Assembly: GCA_002077045.2 (NCBI GenBank)
Contig: KZ111147.1
Location: 995,676-1,059,675, forward strand
DNA from: Rachicladosporium sp. CCFEE 5018
Taxonomy: Eukaryota > Ascomycota > Dothideomycetes > Cladosporiales > Cladosporiaceae
Reading direction: 5' to 3'
Length of the DNA stretch: 64,000 nucleotides
Under the pieces are notes generated by a model. It had not been told where the DNA came from. It worked only from the letters and a program-made list of their open reading frames with translations, and searched no databases. Both the position numbers and the translations under genes were made by a program. Within the stretch, counting starts at the first letter, position 1. Each line of letters begins with the position of its first letter. Shown one piece after another: positions 10,700 to 22,995 of this stretch.

Positions 10700-12572
10700 A
10701 TGTCGGACTCGGACAGTGGCCTATCATCAGCTCCTGAAGAAGAGATTAAAAAGTTGGCTCCTATATTCGCGAAGGCGAAGAAGGCTACGAAATTGGTCGC
10801 TCCACCGCCGAAACTGTCCCCTCCGCGCCCTAAACGCGCTCCCTCACCACCCCATGAGGAAACGATTGCGGATAGCCATGTGATTGCTGTACGTTGTCGC
10901 GAACGCGTGGGAACACGTAAAGTCGCGTCGCTAATCGCAAATCAGTTCATTGTAATGTTCCGATCGCGCTTTTCAAGCGCATTCAGCACGAAGCTGGCAC
11001 ACATAGGACCTCAGGATCTTGAGACTGGGGTAGCAGGAGAGGCACCGAGTAGAGAAGTCGAAGGCCTGCTTTGCGCGGTCTTGGGCTTGGTGATGAATCG
11101 CAAGAAGCCGGTTGAGTACGTCACTCTCCGAGGCTGCGGTGCGCGGCAACACAGTCGCAGCTGCCAGTATAGCAGCATCAGAGGGTCATGAGAACCACGG
11201 AGAGCCAGCTGACGTTCATACTTAGACACGGGCATTACGGGCGAGCACTCGAAGAGGCAGTACTCTCGCACAAGAGCCAATGGCCGCATCGTTGGCAAGG
11301 CGCAAACCCGCTGCATGGAGGCAAGAACTTCAACAATATGCCGCCAGAGGACAGGGTACAAAGCGATCTTGCGAAGGTGTTGTGAAGTCAACAGCTGACA
11401 TGGAATCGCAGCTCTACCTCATCCGCACATTGATCATGTGGTCGCTGAACTCCTCCGAATTGATCAGCGCAATTATAAAGGACTCCTACAAACAGACCAG
11501 GCACAGCGACGACGAGAACCAGCCACTTTCAGTACAGCCCTGGGGCCGCGACGGAGATAAGAGGCGGTACTTTCTGATCGAGGGGCAAGATGACACCACA
11601 TTCCGAGTGTATAGGGAAGCGAATCGATACACCAAGAACTTCCAGTGGTACAATATGGCAGGCAATATAGACGAGCTCCGAGTACTCGCTGAAAAGCTGG
11701 AGAAAGAGGATGGCTCGCAGGTCGCTCGTACGCTAGGACAGAGGATGCTGAACGCGATACCGCGCTTCGAGGCTAGCGTCGAGAAACGCTATCGCCGCGA
11801 GTATCGTCAAGCACGTCGCGCAGCCTTCACGCGCCCCGAGCCTGGCTTTTCGTCGTACGAAGGGAGGACTCGAGGCAAGCGCATGCGATACACCTACGAT
11901 GACGAGGAGGACTCGGACGCGACCTCGACCCGACGATCCAACAGGCATTCCGAGCGAAACACGCCTGCCGCGACTGGACCACAGTACACGTCTAGTGGAC
12001 GGCAGGTGAGGCCGAGACAGGCGAACGGGGAATACGGAACGAGTGGTCTGGCGAACGAAGTCACGAGCGCAGACGAGCTGGGACAGGACGGTGACAGTGA
12101 GGACTTGGGCAGGGGAGTTGCGAGGACAACCCGAGGCGCCATGAATGGCTATGCGAAGAGGAAACGGGTACTGGATGACGATGACGATGATGCAGACCTG
12201 AGCGAGGAAGACGATCTGCCGCAAAGTGGTGATGAGTGGAACAGCGACGCGAATGCCGCTGAAGACGAGGAGCGCGTGCCGGCCGCAGCGAACGGGACAG
12301 ACGAAGAGGACGAGGACGAGTCTGAAGAGGGGGAGCAGAGCCTGATCGTGAAGCTGAGGATTGGGCCTCTGCAGGCCACGAAAGTCGATGATGAGGTCGT
12401 CCCGGAACACCTACCCGAAGCCAACGGAATTGCTACGAAACCTGCAGTCCCGGACCACGCGAGTCTCGATTTGAGGCCCTATCCGTCACCGTTGTCGATG
12501 GTGGAACCAGCAACGAAGCACATGCTGCAGCCTCAGCAACGTTCTAGCGCTGCCATTGGGCTTACAGGGTGA
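10700..12572 (+). CDS. WHIM1-domain chromatin protein, copy A
   Basis: Exons are 10700-10888, 10946-11115, 11226-11355 and 11412-12572, giving 549 aa. WHIM domains occur in accessory subunits of ISWI-type chromatin remodellers and contact linker DNA; the exact complex is not evident here. The N-terminus has IVMFRSRFSSAF and KLAHIGPQDLE. The WHIM core is formed across two introns by GHYGRALEEAVLSHKSQWP and LIRTLIMWSLNSSE, then QPWGRDGDKRRYFLIEGQDD (near 204-223). The second half is low-complexity, with basic patches and long acidic Asp/Glu runs (DDDDDDADLSEEDD). The intron after residue 63 removes the only break before FIVMF. It is divergent from RPL2 and convergent with the F-box gene, 288 bp away. 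Confidence 0.85.
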
Positions 12573-12860
12573 TAGCGTACTGCAGCAGCATGGCTCTTCT
12601 CTTAGGACATTGAAAGCTTCTAGTCCACCGATAAAGATAGCTGCGATAGTCAATGTCTTAGGAGTATGGCATTGAGAGCACCGAAAGCATCAAATTTCCA
12701 ATCTCCGCATACCTACAGCGCACTGTGCCTCGCACTCGCCCAAGGCCTCTGCGCGCGTTCACTCACTATTGCAAAGCAGCATAAGCGTTGGCAACAGCGC
12801 CGTTGAGCATGATAAGTGTGATAACAATGACAAGAGAGTCGGATTAAGATTGTCATTGAT

Positions 12861-14333
12861 TCACCAGTCCTCGTCAGAAGTATCTGTATGCCACGCCCTA
12901 TCATCCAGCGAATGACATACAACGTGTCCACCATGCCAGTGCGCGTCCACAAGCTGCCGCACCCGTCCTTGTACTTCATCGAGACCATCAGCCTTGACAG
13001 TGACAGTATCGTGCAGCGCGAAGGGTATGCCTTCGCTACCTGGGGGGTCTTCGACGGTGATCGCAGAGCCTGGTGGCTCGGGAACAAACCTGATCACGCC
13101 TGCGTCGTGGAGAATGCGGTGGAGCAGGAGGAAGGATAAAGATGCACAGGATGTGGCTAGGAAGACGAAAACGGTGCGCCAGGGCTTCTCGACACCATCT
13201 GAGATGGTGCTGCCGTCGGGACCTTGGCCCCAGGGTATGAGGCGGATGTCGCGGAGCTTGAGGCTCCGCAAAGTAGCTGCGGCAGGTGACAGCAAGTCTA
13301 CAAGCATGCTGGACTGCATTGTGAGCTTCTCGAGCTTCAGTCGACGCAGATTTGTCAATTGGACGGTCTCAGCTACGGTTCTCATCGCGAGGTACGGGTA
13401 GCTGACACGCCAGCTCTGCGATCTGTTCCACGTTGGAGCGACGTGGTAGGACTGCTTGTTGTTGGGAAAGATCTGTAGGCCCAGCTCGCGAAGCTTGGGC
13501 GCGTGTGATAGTAGCTGCACCAGTACACTGCCCGGGTACCGTCCATCGGAGTAGTGGCTGGCAGAGCGGTGGTAGTGTTGCGATGGTGCTAAGAAGCCTT
13601 TGACAGCGTTGACTTCGAGATAAAGTAATGTTTGAAATGCTGACGACAGTGTCTGGTCCTCTAGTCGAGATGCTGGGATATTGTCGAACTCGATCGCGTC
13701 GGTGTATAACCGCTCAATAGATACCGTAGACTGCGCTACTGCGGCGACAAGTGCTTCGAACAGTCTCGTTGGGCCTGACAAGTACTTCGCCTCGTCTTCT
13801 GGGATGGGTCCGAGTATTCGAGCGTCTCGATCAGTGGCACGCTGCACGGTAGCGCAGCCATGTGCGTAGTGATCTGTACTTCGACGCATGCCAACGGTGC
13901 GAAGGTTGGGGAAGCCAGCAAGAGCCTCGATCAGTCGTGTAGTGAGATCAGAAGTGTGCAGTAGTCGAGCATTGTCATCTTTATAATCCTCCCAGGCTCG
14001 CGTCTGAACAGCTTGCTGATCCTTCGCCTGTGGACTCCGCCTGTAGTCTTGACATAATCGTTCCCAGGTGTCGTATGTGAAGCAGTCCGGGTTCAGCCAG
14101 ATGTGCTGTACGTGTGTGCGGAGCTCATTGTGCGAAGCGATAGATATTAACGCATCAAGACTGGGAGTGAGGACAAGGAAGCCTTTCTTGCGGAAGTACT
14201 TTGGAGCGAAGTAGGAAAATGAAAATCGCTCGAGCTGCGTGCAGCTTCGCCTTAGTGCGAAGATCTCGTCTGTGCCAATGTACTGGCAAATACTTGCGAT
14301 CAGCTCTGCAGGAAGTGCCAAAAATCCAGCCAT
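12861..14333 (-). CDS. F-box domain protein, copy A
   Basis: A single exon encodes 490 aa. The N-terminal LPAELIASICQYIGTDEIFALRRSCTQLE is an F-box, so the protein probably recruits substrates to an SCF ubiquitin ligase through Skp1. The rest has no clear WD or Kelch repeats. Leucine-rich segments such as TNLRRLKLEKLTMQSSMLVD and ATLRSLKLRDIRL (about 320-375) suggest irregular leucine-rich repeats. A hydrophobic AFVFLATSCASLSFLLLH-like stretch near 395 is probably a buried strand-helix, not a membrane segment. The substrate is unknown. It is divergent from the cyclin H gene over 191 bp. Confidence 0.82.
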   Translation of the reverse strand: MAGFLALPAELIASICQYIGTDEIFALRRSCTQLERFSFSYFAPKYFRKKGFLVLTPSLDALISIASHNELRTHVQHIWLNPDCFTYDTWERLCQDYRRSPQAKDQQAVQTRAWEDYKDDNARLLHTSDLTTRLIEALAGFPNLRTVGMRRSTDHYAHGCATVQRATDRDARILGPIPEDEAKYLSGPTRLFEALVAAVAQSTVSIERLYTDAIEFDNIPASRLEDQTLSSAFQTLLYLEVNAVKGFLAPSQHYHRSASHYSDGRYPGSVLVQLLSHAPKLRELGLQIFPNNKQSYHVAPTWNRSQSWRVSYPYLAMRTVAETVQLTNLRRLKLEKLTMQSSMLVDLLSPAAATLRSLKLRDIRLIPWGQGPDGSTISDGVEKPWRTVFVFLATSCASLSFLLLHRILHDAGVIRFVPEPPGSAITVEDPPGSEGIPFALHDTVTVKADGLDEVQGRVRQLVDAHWHGGHVVCHSLDDRAWHTDTSDEDW

Positions 14334-14524
14334 AACTTGTTGGCCTTTTGAAAGAAGGAGCTGAGATCTGTATCGAGTTCATCCTCAAAACGTTGTCCCC
14401 AAGCTCGGGCCATCTGACATGTGAAGCCAACCTCACTCCCGTTTGTTCTCATGTGCAGTCACTGGAGTATCGACGACTTGATTCTACCGTCGAACCTCAT
14501 GCACAAACAAACGAGACCGCCACA
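14334..14524. promoter_or_regulatory. Divergent promoter F-box gene / cyclin H, copy A
   Basis: This 191-bp space between two divergent start codons must hold both promoters. No known element was recognised. The cyclin H start sits in a good context (ACAATGACC). Confidence 0.45.
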
Positions 14525-15737
14525 ATGACCATCGATCTCCCTCCAGAAGTTCGCGCCATGACCGAGGACGACGTCTATCGCACATCCTCCCAATACCGAC
14601 TGTGGTCATTCTCTCCAGAAAGTCTGGCTGCGTTGCGAAAGAAAACACACGAGCTCGCTGTCGAGCGCATACAACAACAGCGCGGCAATGGCGGGGAGGA
14701 TTCTAGTGAAAGCGATGGCGAGGATGTAGACTTCTTGACCATGGAAGAGGAGCTACTCCTGGTACAGAGAGCGTGCGAGACTATCCGCGCCTCAACAGAC
14801 ATGCTCTCATGGCCAGCTCAAGTCAAAGTCAGATCACACGCACTTCCGAATCAGTCTCAGCAGCAGCTGACTGGTAATAATGTAGGCAACCGCAGTCCAA
14901 TATCTCCGTCGCTTTTATCTCTCAAATTCCCCTATGACATATCCCCCGAAAGACATCTACAAAACTTGCCTCTACCTCGCGAACAAGACCGAGTCCCTAC
15001 ACGTCGAAGTTAGTGACTTTGCATACCAGATGGGCAAGTCGAACCCGGCGGAGATCCTGGCAGCGGAGTACAAAGTCATGCAGGCACTGCGCTTTACACT
15101 AGACGTACGTCAACCAAATCGAGGTCTGAAGGGCATCCACATTGAGCTGCAGAACATGGCCGAGGGACTGCCGAGTCCGGAAACCAAAGACGAGATGCGA
15201 AAGTTGGCCTTCCCAGGCGTGGATGCGAGGTCAGAGTGGCGACCACCTAAAACGGCAGAGGCAAGACATGTCCGCGATCGAGTGGATGCAGCGTACGCTG
15301 CCGCACGAGAACTGCTTGACGCACCTGCGCTGCTCACTGATGTCTACTTTCTCTACACGCCCTCGCAAATTGTCTTTGCAGCGATGCAGATAGCAGACCC
15401 GCCTCTGATATCGTGGTTCTTCACGTCTCGATTACCGCTACAATCGCCTACACGGCCGACGATACTTGCGACCATACAGGCGTGTGCAGACATCTTGGCT
15501 GATTTCTCGGAGAGCCAGTTGCTGTCGAAGGAACAACGCGGTAAGCTGGAGGCAAAACTGGAGAAGTGTAGAGATCCTAATACGCGGGATATGATCAAGA
15601 GTCACATGGCGAAGAAGGGAGGCGAGGTGGCAGGCAACGATGAGAAGGCGAAGAAGCGGAAGTTGGAGCGTGAAGCGGGAACGAAAGAGGGCGTGGACGT
15701 CTTCGGGCCCGGACTCACTTCTGGCAATGGTGCTTAG
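14525..15737 (+). CDS. CCL1: Cyclin H of TFIIH/CAK (Ccl1/Mcs2-like), copy A
   Basis: Exons are 14525-14827 and 14886-15737 with a 58-nt intron (donor GTCAGA), giving 384 aa. Cyclin H activates the Cdk7/Kin28 kinase, which phosphorylates the RNA polymerase II tail and cell-cycle kinases. YRTSSQYRLWSFSPESLAALR at the N-terminus matches the family. The first cyclin fold follows, with KATAVQYLRRFYLSNSPM crossing the splice junction, PPKDIYKTCLYLANKTE, and EYKVMQALRFTLDVRQPNRGL. A second fold spans about 210-320. The C-terminus is lysine-rich. The residues between about 60 and 75 are acidic and are the most different from copy B. Confidence 0.9.
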
Positions 15738-18700
15738 CTACTACTATGAAAAGTCAGTGGCTCTCATCTGACTCCTCTCTGGTCTCGCATGGGAACTATC
15801 AATCATGGCATTGCAAAAGCGTAGCTCCGTCGCACCGACCGAGGAACCAAAGCAGTAATTGAGGTTTGGATGTGCGGAGCCTGGCGGTATGATGTCCGCT
15901 GCAGACGACGAAATAAGTACTACGGCATGCGATGAAGATGGCAAGTCCACTTTGCCATCGTAGAGCTCAAGATCGTGCTCGTGGAATGCGGGCGGCTTCT
16001 GGTTGTTCGTTCTGCACTGTAGGGTGCGCTGTAGGGTTCATCGACTTGAGTCTGCATCGTGCTTTCCTCACAGCACTCTCCGCGCACCTGCACCGGCGCC
16101 ACAGACCTCGTCGCCGATCCGACCGATTGGCTCGCAACTCCGCCACGCTAGTGCTCGTCCACCGACTTCGGACCTCACCTCTCAGATCGCGGCAGCTACG
16201 CACCACAGCATCATAGTTGTCGCACTGGTGTTCAAGGTCACCCGCATTGCGCATACTAGTTTTGCGTCAGGGACGCTTGAATTGGTTCAACAAACGCTCT
16301 TTGTCACGTTCTCACGTTCGCGGGGATGAGGTAGTCGCCGATAGGGGTTTGTCGCATTCCCACAGGAGAATCGATCACGATGGTATGGATCGCGATAATG
16401 ACACGCTGTCGGCACGTAGATGGTGATCCAATGGCGACACGAGAGTCCACGGATCGTTCCGATGAGGAGCCGCTGAGGCACATCGATCGCAATCGGTAAG
16501 CGCACGACGAAGTGTACCCATGCGAAACCCTGAAGAGGAGGGAGGGAATATGGCTCCCTCTTCCGTGGAGGGGAGGGCAAATGTCACAAAGGGTGGGAAG
16601 TACCTCAGCACTGTGTTGCTGACGCAGTCAAGAGGAGAGAAATTTAAATCCCAAAATTGTACTTCAGTGGGTTGCCATACGTCGGCTTCTACGAAAAGTC
16701 CCGCGTCCGTGTGACAAGTACCCTCTTACAATATGGGGATTATCCCTGAGCGCTGCAATCCATCTGGCCAAAGTGAGATGTGATCCTGCTGACTTTGTCG
16801 ATGCCGACCAGACGGTCCTATGGCGCTGCGAGGCGGCTATGATCCCACTCGTCAGTCGATGTTACCAGCGGGCCGCTGCAGCGCGGCAGCAGCAGCAGCA
16901 CCTGCGTCCCTTGTGATCTGTATTGTCGCCAACACCGCTACTCATCTTGTAAGATTGGCTGCAACTCTAGAGCGCTTGGAAGGCCCCTTCAACGGTGAGG
17001 TCGAGCTGGCTCCTGCCCGATTGGGCGTAGCGCCCACGACCGCTCTGCGTCTTTCGACTTCACCTCCTCCTCATCTCTCGCCCGCAAGCCAACGTAGCGT
17101 TCTTGTCCAACGCAGGCTCTTGTCGCGGTCGTCTTGTGCCGTTCTCTTTACTGTGCGCGCGCTCCGCTTCGCTTACGGTATGTCAGTGGTAGTCTTCGGT
17201 CGCGGGCTGACATTTGGTCGACGCTTCCAGCTGTCGGAGCTGGGGCGGTGATCGCTTGACACAATTTGACCGCATTAAGGATATGGCTGTGCTACTGCAG
17301 GCTCGTATCTGGACTCTCCGGTACTCTGGTCATGTGTAGGCCGTGACACGGGATCTGCCATGTCCCCGAAGGGACGCATCTGTCCAGTACGAAACTGTTT
17401 CTCTTCCAGCCTCCGAGCTGCAAGGCGCATCCGCTACCAAACTTGTACGTACTCTTGCACACTCGAGACTCTCGGCGGCCTCTTGGTGGGCTGTGCGCAT
17501 GCCGTCTCCTGGCCTGATCTGCCTTGCGGATTCAGGACGGAAGTGAGAAATGCTTCGTATTCGTATGAACGGTGCGAGACGCGCATTGCGCTTCTTCGCT
17601 AATCTCTTGCTGTCGCAATGAGGCCAGGAGGACGTGTCGTCGCGTTTGGCAGCCCGCGCAGCATTGCGACCGACGAGAGAGCATGCGACAGGAGCCGCAA
17701 CGATGGCGACGAAGAGCGACAGTGACAATGAGGGCGTTGTATCCAGCGTGAATCCAAAATGAGTAGCAATGGACAAGCGTCATCTTCTCCAGCACACAGT
17801 GCGAAGCTGGTGGACTGATGAAAAAGTGGTTGGGGTGCTGGGCACCGAGATGTGCAAGCACGCTCAAGCTCTCTTTGCCGCGAAAGGCGAACTGGCAGTG
17901 TCAGCGATCTTGCGAAGCGCGAAAGAGGCCATACTCACCTTGAGATGAGCGCCAGAGGGGGTCTGAACGCCCATCTCCCCTCAGCAAGCGGTGAGCGGGC
18001 GGTGTCTAATGCTGTCATCACATCAAGTGTGAGCGGACGGCGTTTGACAGTGCCATCACATGAATGCCGATCGCATCTTCTCCCTGCCCGTTGACTCTGG
18101 CTGCCCGGATAGCCCGGACAAAGTCCCAACGCCTGTGAGCGCGGGGCGACTGACACCCCAGCCGGTGCCATCACATGAGTGCTGGGCCTTCGCCTAGTCC
18201 CCGCCTGCGAATTCGCAGAGGAGTAAAAGGCGCGCTCGCGCCATACCACAAGCCTCCGCATGCCTACGTTATTATTGATTAGCAGTGTTGGAGAGAGTGG
18301 CGTCGTCAACGACCAATGCAAATGAAGATATGGAAGGAGAAGAAGAGGAAGAGGAAGAGGAAGAAAGAAGCAAAGAAGAGCTGAGTATATCAGTTTGTTG
18401 TTGGCCTGTGCGGTGCTATCACGCCGACCTCCGTATGACTATACAGATGACGCGAACGCAGTACCGTGGATCCAATGCTGTATTCACGCTAATTGTGTGG
18501 CAGCCGAGCTGTACCAAGCATCACACTTTGACGCATATCGCCGACAGCAAGATCGTCCGATGCAGTGCCCGATCGACTATGATATCAGCATTCGAACCGG
18601 AAATCCCACGCATTTCACATACGACAAAGTTCTTCGCCGCTGGTCTGCGTGGCATAACGCAGTCTCAATGAGCGTGCACCCATGTTCAAATGTGGGTGGC

Positions 18701-19218
18701 ATGGCTCGCGATGTAGTGCAGCTCGAAAATGCAAGCCGACTGCTCTACTGCATACGATCTCAAACCCGTGTGGCCGCCATCACGAATCCTGCGGCTTACA
18801 ATGATGAATCCTCGTCATCGCCGGCGACCCATCAGCAATGTTGTCAGACTTTATATACCACGCTCACACGGGTACACCAAGGGATTGTAGCTAAGTCACC
18901 ATCAATTATGGTATCCCAGGCTTCGGCCGGGCGTCCCTTTAGCAGTCAGTGAGGAAGTGGTATCTTAATCGCTTACGAGCACGGGAACCGACGGGAACCC
19001 GCGTTCGAGTGGCGACTATTTTTGCGCATGTATTCATGTACGCTTTTTATCAGTGGCCATAGTGATTGGATGCGCATCGAAGCGCAACGAAGCGTGCTTC
19101 AGGAATCTGACGGGAATTGTACTTTACGTGCACCTGGCTGCCTGTCACACCATTTGCGAGTGTGAGGTATGCACGGCACACTTCATGGCTTCGCTACACA
19201 CACTAGTCTCTACACGAT
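15738..19218. other. Gene-poor segment, largely specific to copy A
   Basis: Up to about 16181 this matches copy B downstream of cyclin H. From 16182 to the S41 stop codon near 19218 it has no counterpart there. I recognise no gene. Open frames exist, the longest across 18395-18952, but they have no family match, no clean ATG start and no splice pattern. The segment contains a GA-rich tract at about 18339-18370 (GAAGAAGAGG-type repeats), a short GCA run near 16885, and a repeat element shared with 26.3-26.7 kb. Confidence 0.6.
17775..18330. repeat. Dispersed repeat, element 1
   Basis: The two ends of this stretch resemble 26310-26700. The left end shares TCTTCTCCAGCAC and GCGAAGCTGGTGGACTGATG (one or two changes). 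The right end shares CTACGTTATTATTGAT followed by a GTCAACG...AAT segment. The interior is different. Inside are three spaced copies of a motif close to TGCCATCACATGARTGC (near 18013, 18050 and 18165). It could be an old short transposon or a relic of a longer one; no transposase is present. Confidence 0.45.
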
Positions 19219-22115
19219 CTACGGGTACATGAAGCTGTCCCCACCAAGCGTAGTCCCATCACTACCAGTCCACACAGTGCCAATCGCCGCGAAATGGGCC
19301 TCCGTGTCAAGATCTCTCCTCACGCCATGAGCACGCTTGTGCATCGGCGCACTGCGCTTAGCCGTCGTATTGCCACCGAGGCTTCCAGCGACGCAGTGCG
19401 AGATGCCGTTGAAGGCCGTGTCGGCGACCGTTTTCCTATCATTGAGAGTCAGTGTCGGTACTTTTGCTGTCAAGACGACAAAGGGCGGCACATACCACAC
19501 CGCCGTTTCATCAACAGCCATAGCAGGCGTGTAGTAGATCCTACAATCCGCCTCCTCATACACAAATTGCAAGGGCGTCTCCGATTCATCGCCCTCTCGG
19601 ATACCATCCCTCGAATTGACCACGTAGTTCGTCGCCCGGTAGAACGGCAGATTGCTATACTCGCCCAGCGCGGTGTTTTTGTAGTAGTTGTCGTCATGAA
19701 GAAGCTGCAGCTGGAATGGCAGCTCCACGTTCTGGAGAATGTAGTCCCATGGGAAGTCGTTCGTACCCTTCACGCCGCCGACAGCTTGGATGATGTCCCT
19801 GTTCGGCCGGCCACCGAGTGCAATGGTCTTGATGCCCGCTTGCTGGCGCATGAGCTCGGAGAATATGGTGCAGGTACTCGCGCAGTAGCCATCGTACACC
19901 ACTACCACGTTCTCGGCCAGGAATGGCTGTGTGGTGATATTCGAGCGGTTCAAGTACCCACTGACGTAGATCCCACCGCTATTATCTGGCGTCAGCACAT
20001 CGCTAAGGTTCCAGCGGATGATGCTAGTGAAATTATCTGGCTCCGGACCATAAGCATGAGGTCCAAATTTCTCGGCCCATGAATCGAAGGGCTCGTAGTT
20101 GATATCTGCGTCTGTGCGGTAGTCGAAGGCCGAGCTGACGATGTCTTGCACTGTCTGGTTCGTGCTCAGGCTCCGTGGCACAAGGGCTGAGTAGGCGCTT
20201 ACTTCCTGTCCGATGAGATCGAAGGCTTCGTGGGCGCGGAAGCGGGTGCCGCCGTAGGGCAGGATGTGCGGGAAGAGCTGCTTGAAGAGGTCGTAGCCTT
20301 GCAGGATAGTGCCACCGCCGTTGGCGGAGACGTCGATGATGAGCTTTGTTTTGTTCTCGGCGAGAGCTCGGTTGATGAGGTAGGTGTTGACAGACTGGAA
20401 TGGAATCTCGTCCGACGTGGTTCCGACAAATGATGGGACTGACAAGACGGCGACATCGTCGTAGCCTTCTCCGTCTAGGAAGTAGCCGGAGTTCAGGTTG
20501 GCTTTCTCGCGAATGATAGGCGACGGATAACCTGGGGCTGGGATCGTGGTAGCAGCTGCGGAAGTGGTGGACGTAGATGCAGCAGTTGTCGTCACGATCG
20601 ATGAAGATGAGGATGTTGACGAGGCGACTTGCTCGACAAGTTGCGGCTGACCAGGAGGCGGGATGAAATACTTCTTGTAGATATCCTCGCCTGTGTTGAT
20701 GCCAGCAAATGACGGCAGGATTACGCGTGCGAAGTTCTCAGTGGTCACGCTGGTGCCGTTGGCGAACGTGAGCTTGGTATTTGGCCCAGGGTAGACACGA
20801 GCACCTCGCCCACCACCTGAGAACGTGCCAGTGCCGGTACCACCAGATCCAAGCGAGACTTGTGCGAGCGTATAGAACAGGTTGTTCCATAACGCATCGC
20901 GATCCTGCAGACTGCCATACTGCGACCAATTGAGCAGAAAGTCAGTGCTGTTCTGATCGTTGATCTCGACCAGCGGTGATGGTGTGTAGGTGATGTTGCC
21001 GAAGCTTGAGGCGAGTACATCTGAGTACGCATATACTTCGGGAATCGCGACACCATCGACAGAGACGGATACCAGTGGTGTTCGTCGGCCAAAGGAGAAT
21101 ACAGCGGTCACGCTGTCAGGATAGTACACGAAGTGACCATCATGCGCGACTTGAAATAGCTCATAGACGTCAAAGCCAAATGCGTACTCGTATGGGTAGG
21201 CGTTGGCTTTGGCAGACTCGTGGATTCGATCGAAGTTCGCGTAAAAGTCATATGGTCCTTGTACTTTGGCAGCGTACTCAGCTGGAGGCGACTTGAGATA
21301 CGAGATCGTTGTTTGCCAGTTGAGATACGGTCGAAGGGAGTCCATCAAGGCGACTGCTGCGGAGCTGTTGAACGGGATACTAGTGACGCACTCGTACGCG
21401 AGTGACGCTGGGACCTGCGACTATGTCAGTACTGAAGGTCGTGTAGTAACACCGCTGCATATGAGACTGCTCACTGTAGGCACAGCTACCGTCCCTGTAG
21501 CACGCGAAGCAGAAACTAGTGACGAGACTCGACCACAGGCCGCAAGCGACGTCGTGCCATTGCCTGCACTCGAAGTTGCTGACGAAGTGGCCGAAGTGAC
21601 GGAAGCGCTCGTGATGGTAGCTGTCGGTGTGCTGGCTGGTGGGGACGTCGAGCCAGGGTGATAAGACGATTCAGGTACCCATGAGTGCCCTGACCATGTT
21701 GGCTTGGGGTAGGCAGGCGTGTAGACTGAGGGCTCTTGCCTACAGAGTAGTTAGCTTACGGAAGTAGTAACAGGTCTGCGTTTCGAGATCTCTGTCCCGT
21801 TGGGCACGTTGCTGTCGATGTAGCTGGGACATGATTATGTCGCTTGGCTTGCTGGTAGGAGGTCGCCGTAATGAGTGTGGCGACCTCAGCAGATGGGACG
21901 GTTTCTCCTAGGTTGCAGATCTTGCATTGCCTGCCGTTGGGGTGCTGGTCTGTGTACGCAAGAGGGTTCGGGATTTCTGGGAGGACCAGATTCGAAGGAT
22001 CTACGTACCATCCTGGCGGTTTGTGGTGGCCGAAGTTCCAGTTGGGCTTCCAAGCACCGAAAGGTGAAGCGGCGGCACTCGCTACAAGAGCGCTGCCAAC
22101 GAAGATGATACGCAT
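19219..22115 (-). CDS. Secreted peptidase S41 family protein, copy A
   Basis: Exons are 21808-22115, 21475-21739, 19496-21414 and 19219-19435, giving 902 aa. S41 peptidases are serine proteases of the tail-specific/CPAF type. A signal peptide (about 1-17) leads a Pro/Trp-rich N-terminus and a Ser/Thr-rich linker (about 120-170). The mature core starts at VPASLAYECVTSIPFNSS. IIDVSANGGG (550-559) and YDGYCASTCTIFSE, with the likely nucleophile Ser704, mark the catalytic domain. The last intron (GTATGT donor) rejoins AVW to KTVADTAFNGISHCVAG. It is 60 nt with no in-frame stop, so unspliced RNA also reads through. The first intron uses a weak donor (GTGCCC); its phase fits in both copies, but a separate small secreted protein at 21756-22115 is the alternative. 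Many N-glycosylation sites are present. Confidence 0.8.
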
Positions 22116-22995
22116 ACTTGATTAGGTGGTGCCGATGACCAAGGAAGACGGCAGTACAAGAAGGTGAGGATTAATAGAGAGGCTTCAGTACCTACTTATG
22201 ATCATCAAGCTTTCAATGCTACCCAGTCAAATGCTTCCCTGCTTGAGGATATACGCTCTCGTCATAGAACCGCAAAAGGCAGGCGATCAGAATGCTTGGG
22301 CACGCAATCTGATCAACTGTGGTGGTCCTGCAGTAGCTGCACGCTACGTTGGGGACCTGCATCCATGTATCGTTGACTCCTGCAGTGCCCGCACCAGAGC
22401 GGAGGTTATTCGAAGTCATGGTGCCGGACTTGTCTCCATTGGGCAGGCAGTAAAGATATCATTGCATCTACATCAGTGGTTGACATTGCGGGTCGCCGGC
22501 AAACGACAAGGATTGACATCGATGCGTGACTATCCTTGGAGGATGCCGTATCAGTAATGGTAAAGCTGATGAATCACCGACTCCAATGGTCGTCGGGTGA
22601 ACTGGTCGTACTGAGGACGTGTTATGCGAACACGCGATGGTACACAACGGCATCTCGACACGTTTGATGGGCGGGAGATCTGCAGTGCGGCACAACTGCC
22701 TTGGCGTAGCTTGTCATTGCTAGCTCGATGTCGTCAGAGCATGGGAGATGCATTGCGTGGAGTGCTTAACGTTGAAGCTGTACTATAGACCGTTTGAAGG
22801 TGTGCAAACGAGCGGCGATGTGTTGCTGAGCGCGAAGGCCGCCCTTTGTCGTCGGCAAGGGCATCGGTGGCAAGTGCGGCGACGAGGCTCGCTTGGCCGA
22901 GAAGGTATGTCGATTGCGAGGTGCATACTACAGCCGGCGCAATCGACATCCGCGTATCGCACGACAAGGTAGGGTAGTGCACCCTCTTATACCTA
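22116..22995. other. Divergent intergenic region S41 / FMP30-like gene, copy A
   Basis: These 880 bp separate two divergent starts and hold both promoters. They align well with 61228-62100 in copy B, with moderate substitution and small indels. I see no supported gene inside. Confidence 0.5.

Noticed and set aside
18395..18952. A 185-codon open frame in copy-A-specific DNA with cysteines and a C-x-I-H-x-x-C-like motif
   Set aside because: It lacks an ATG at its start, matches no family I know, and has no counterpart in copy B to test for constraint. It may be a relic but is not supported as a gene.
21756..22115. A stand-alone 119-residue secreted protein upstream of the S41 core
   Set aside because: It has a signal peptide, but a 68-nt intron in the correct phase, with a CTAAC branch site in both copies, links it to the S41 core, which otherwise has no start codon. 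The separate-gene model is kept only as the alternative.
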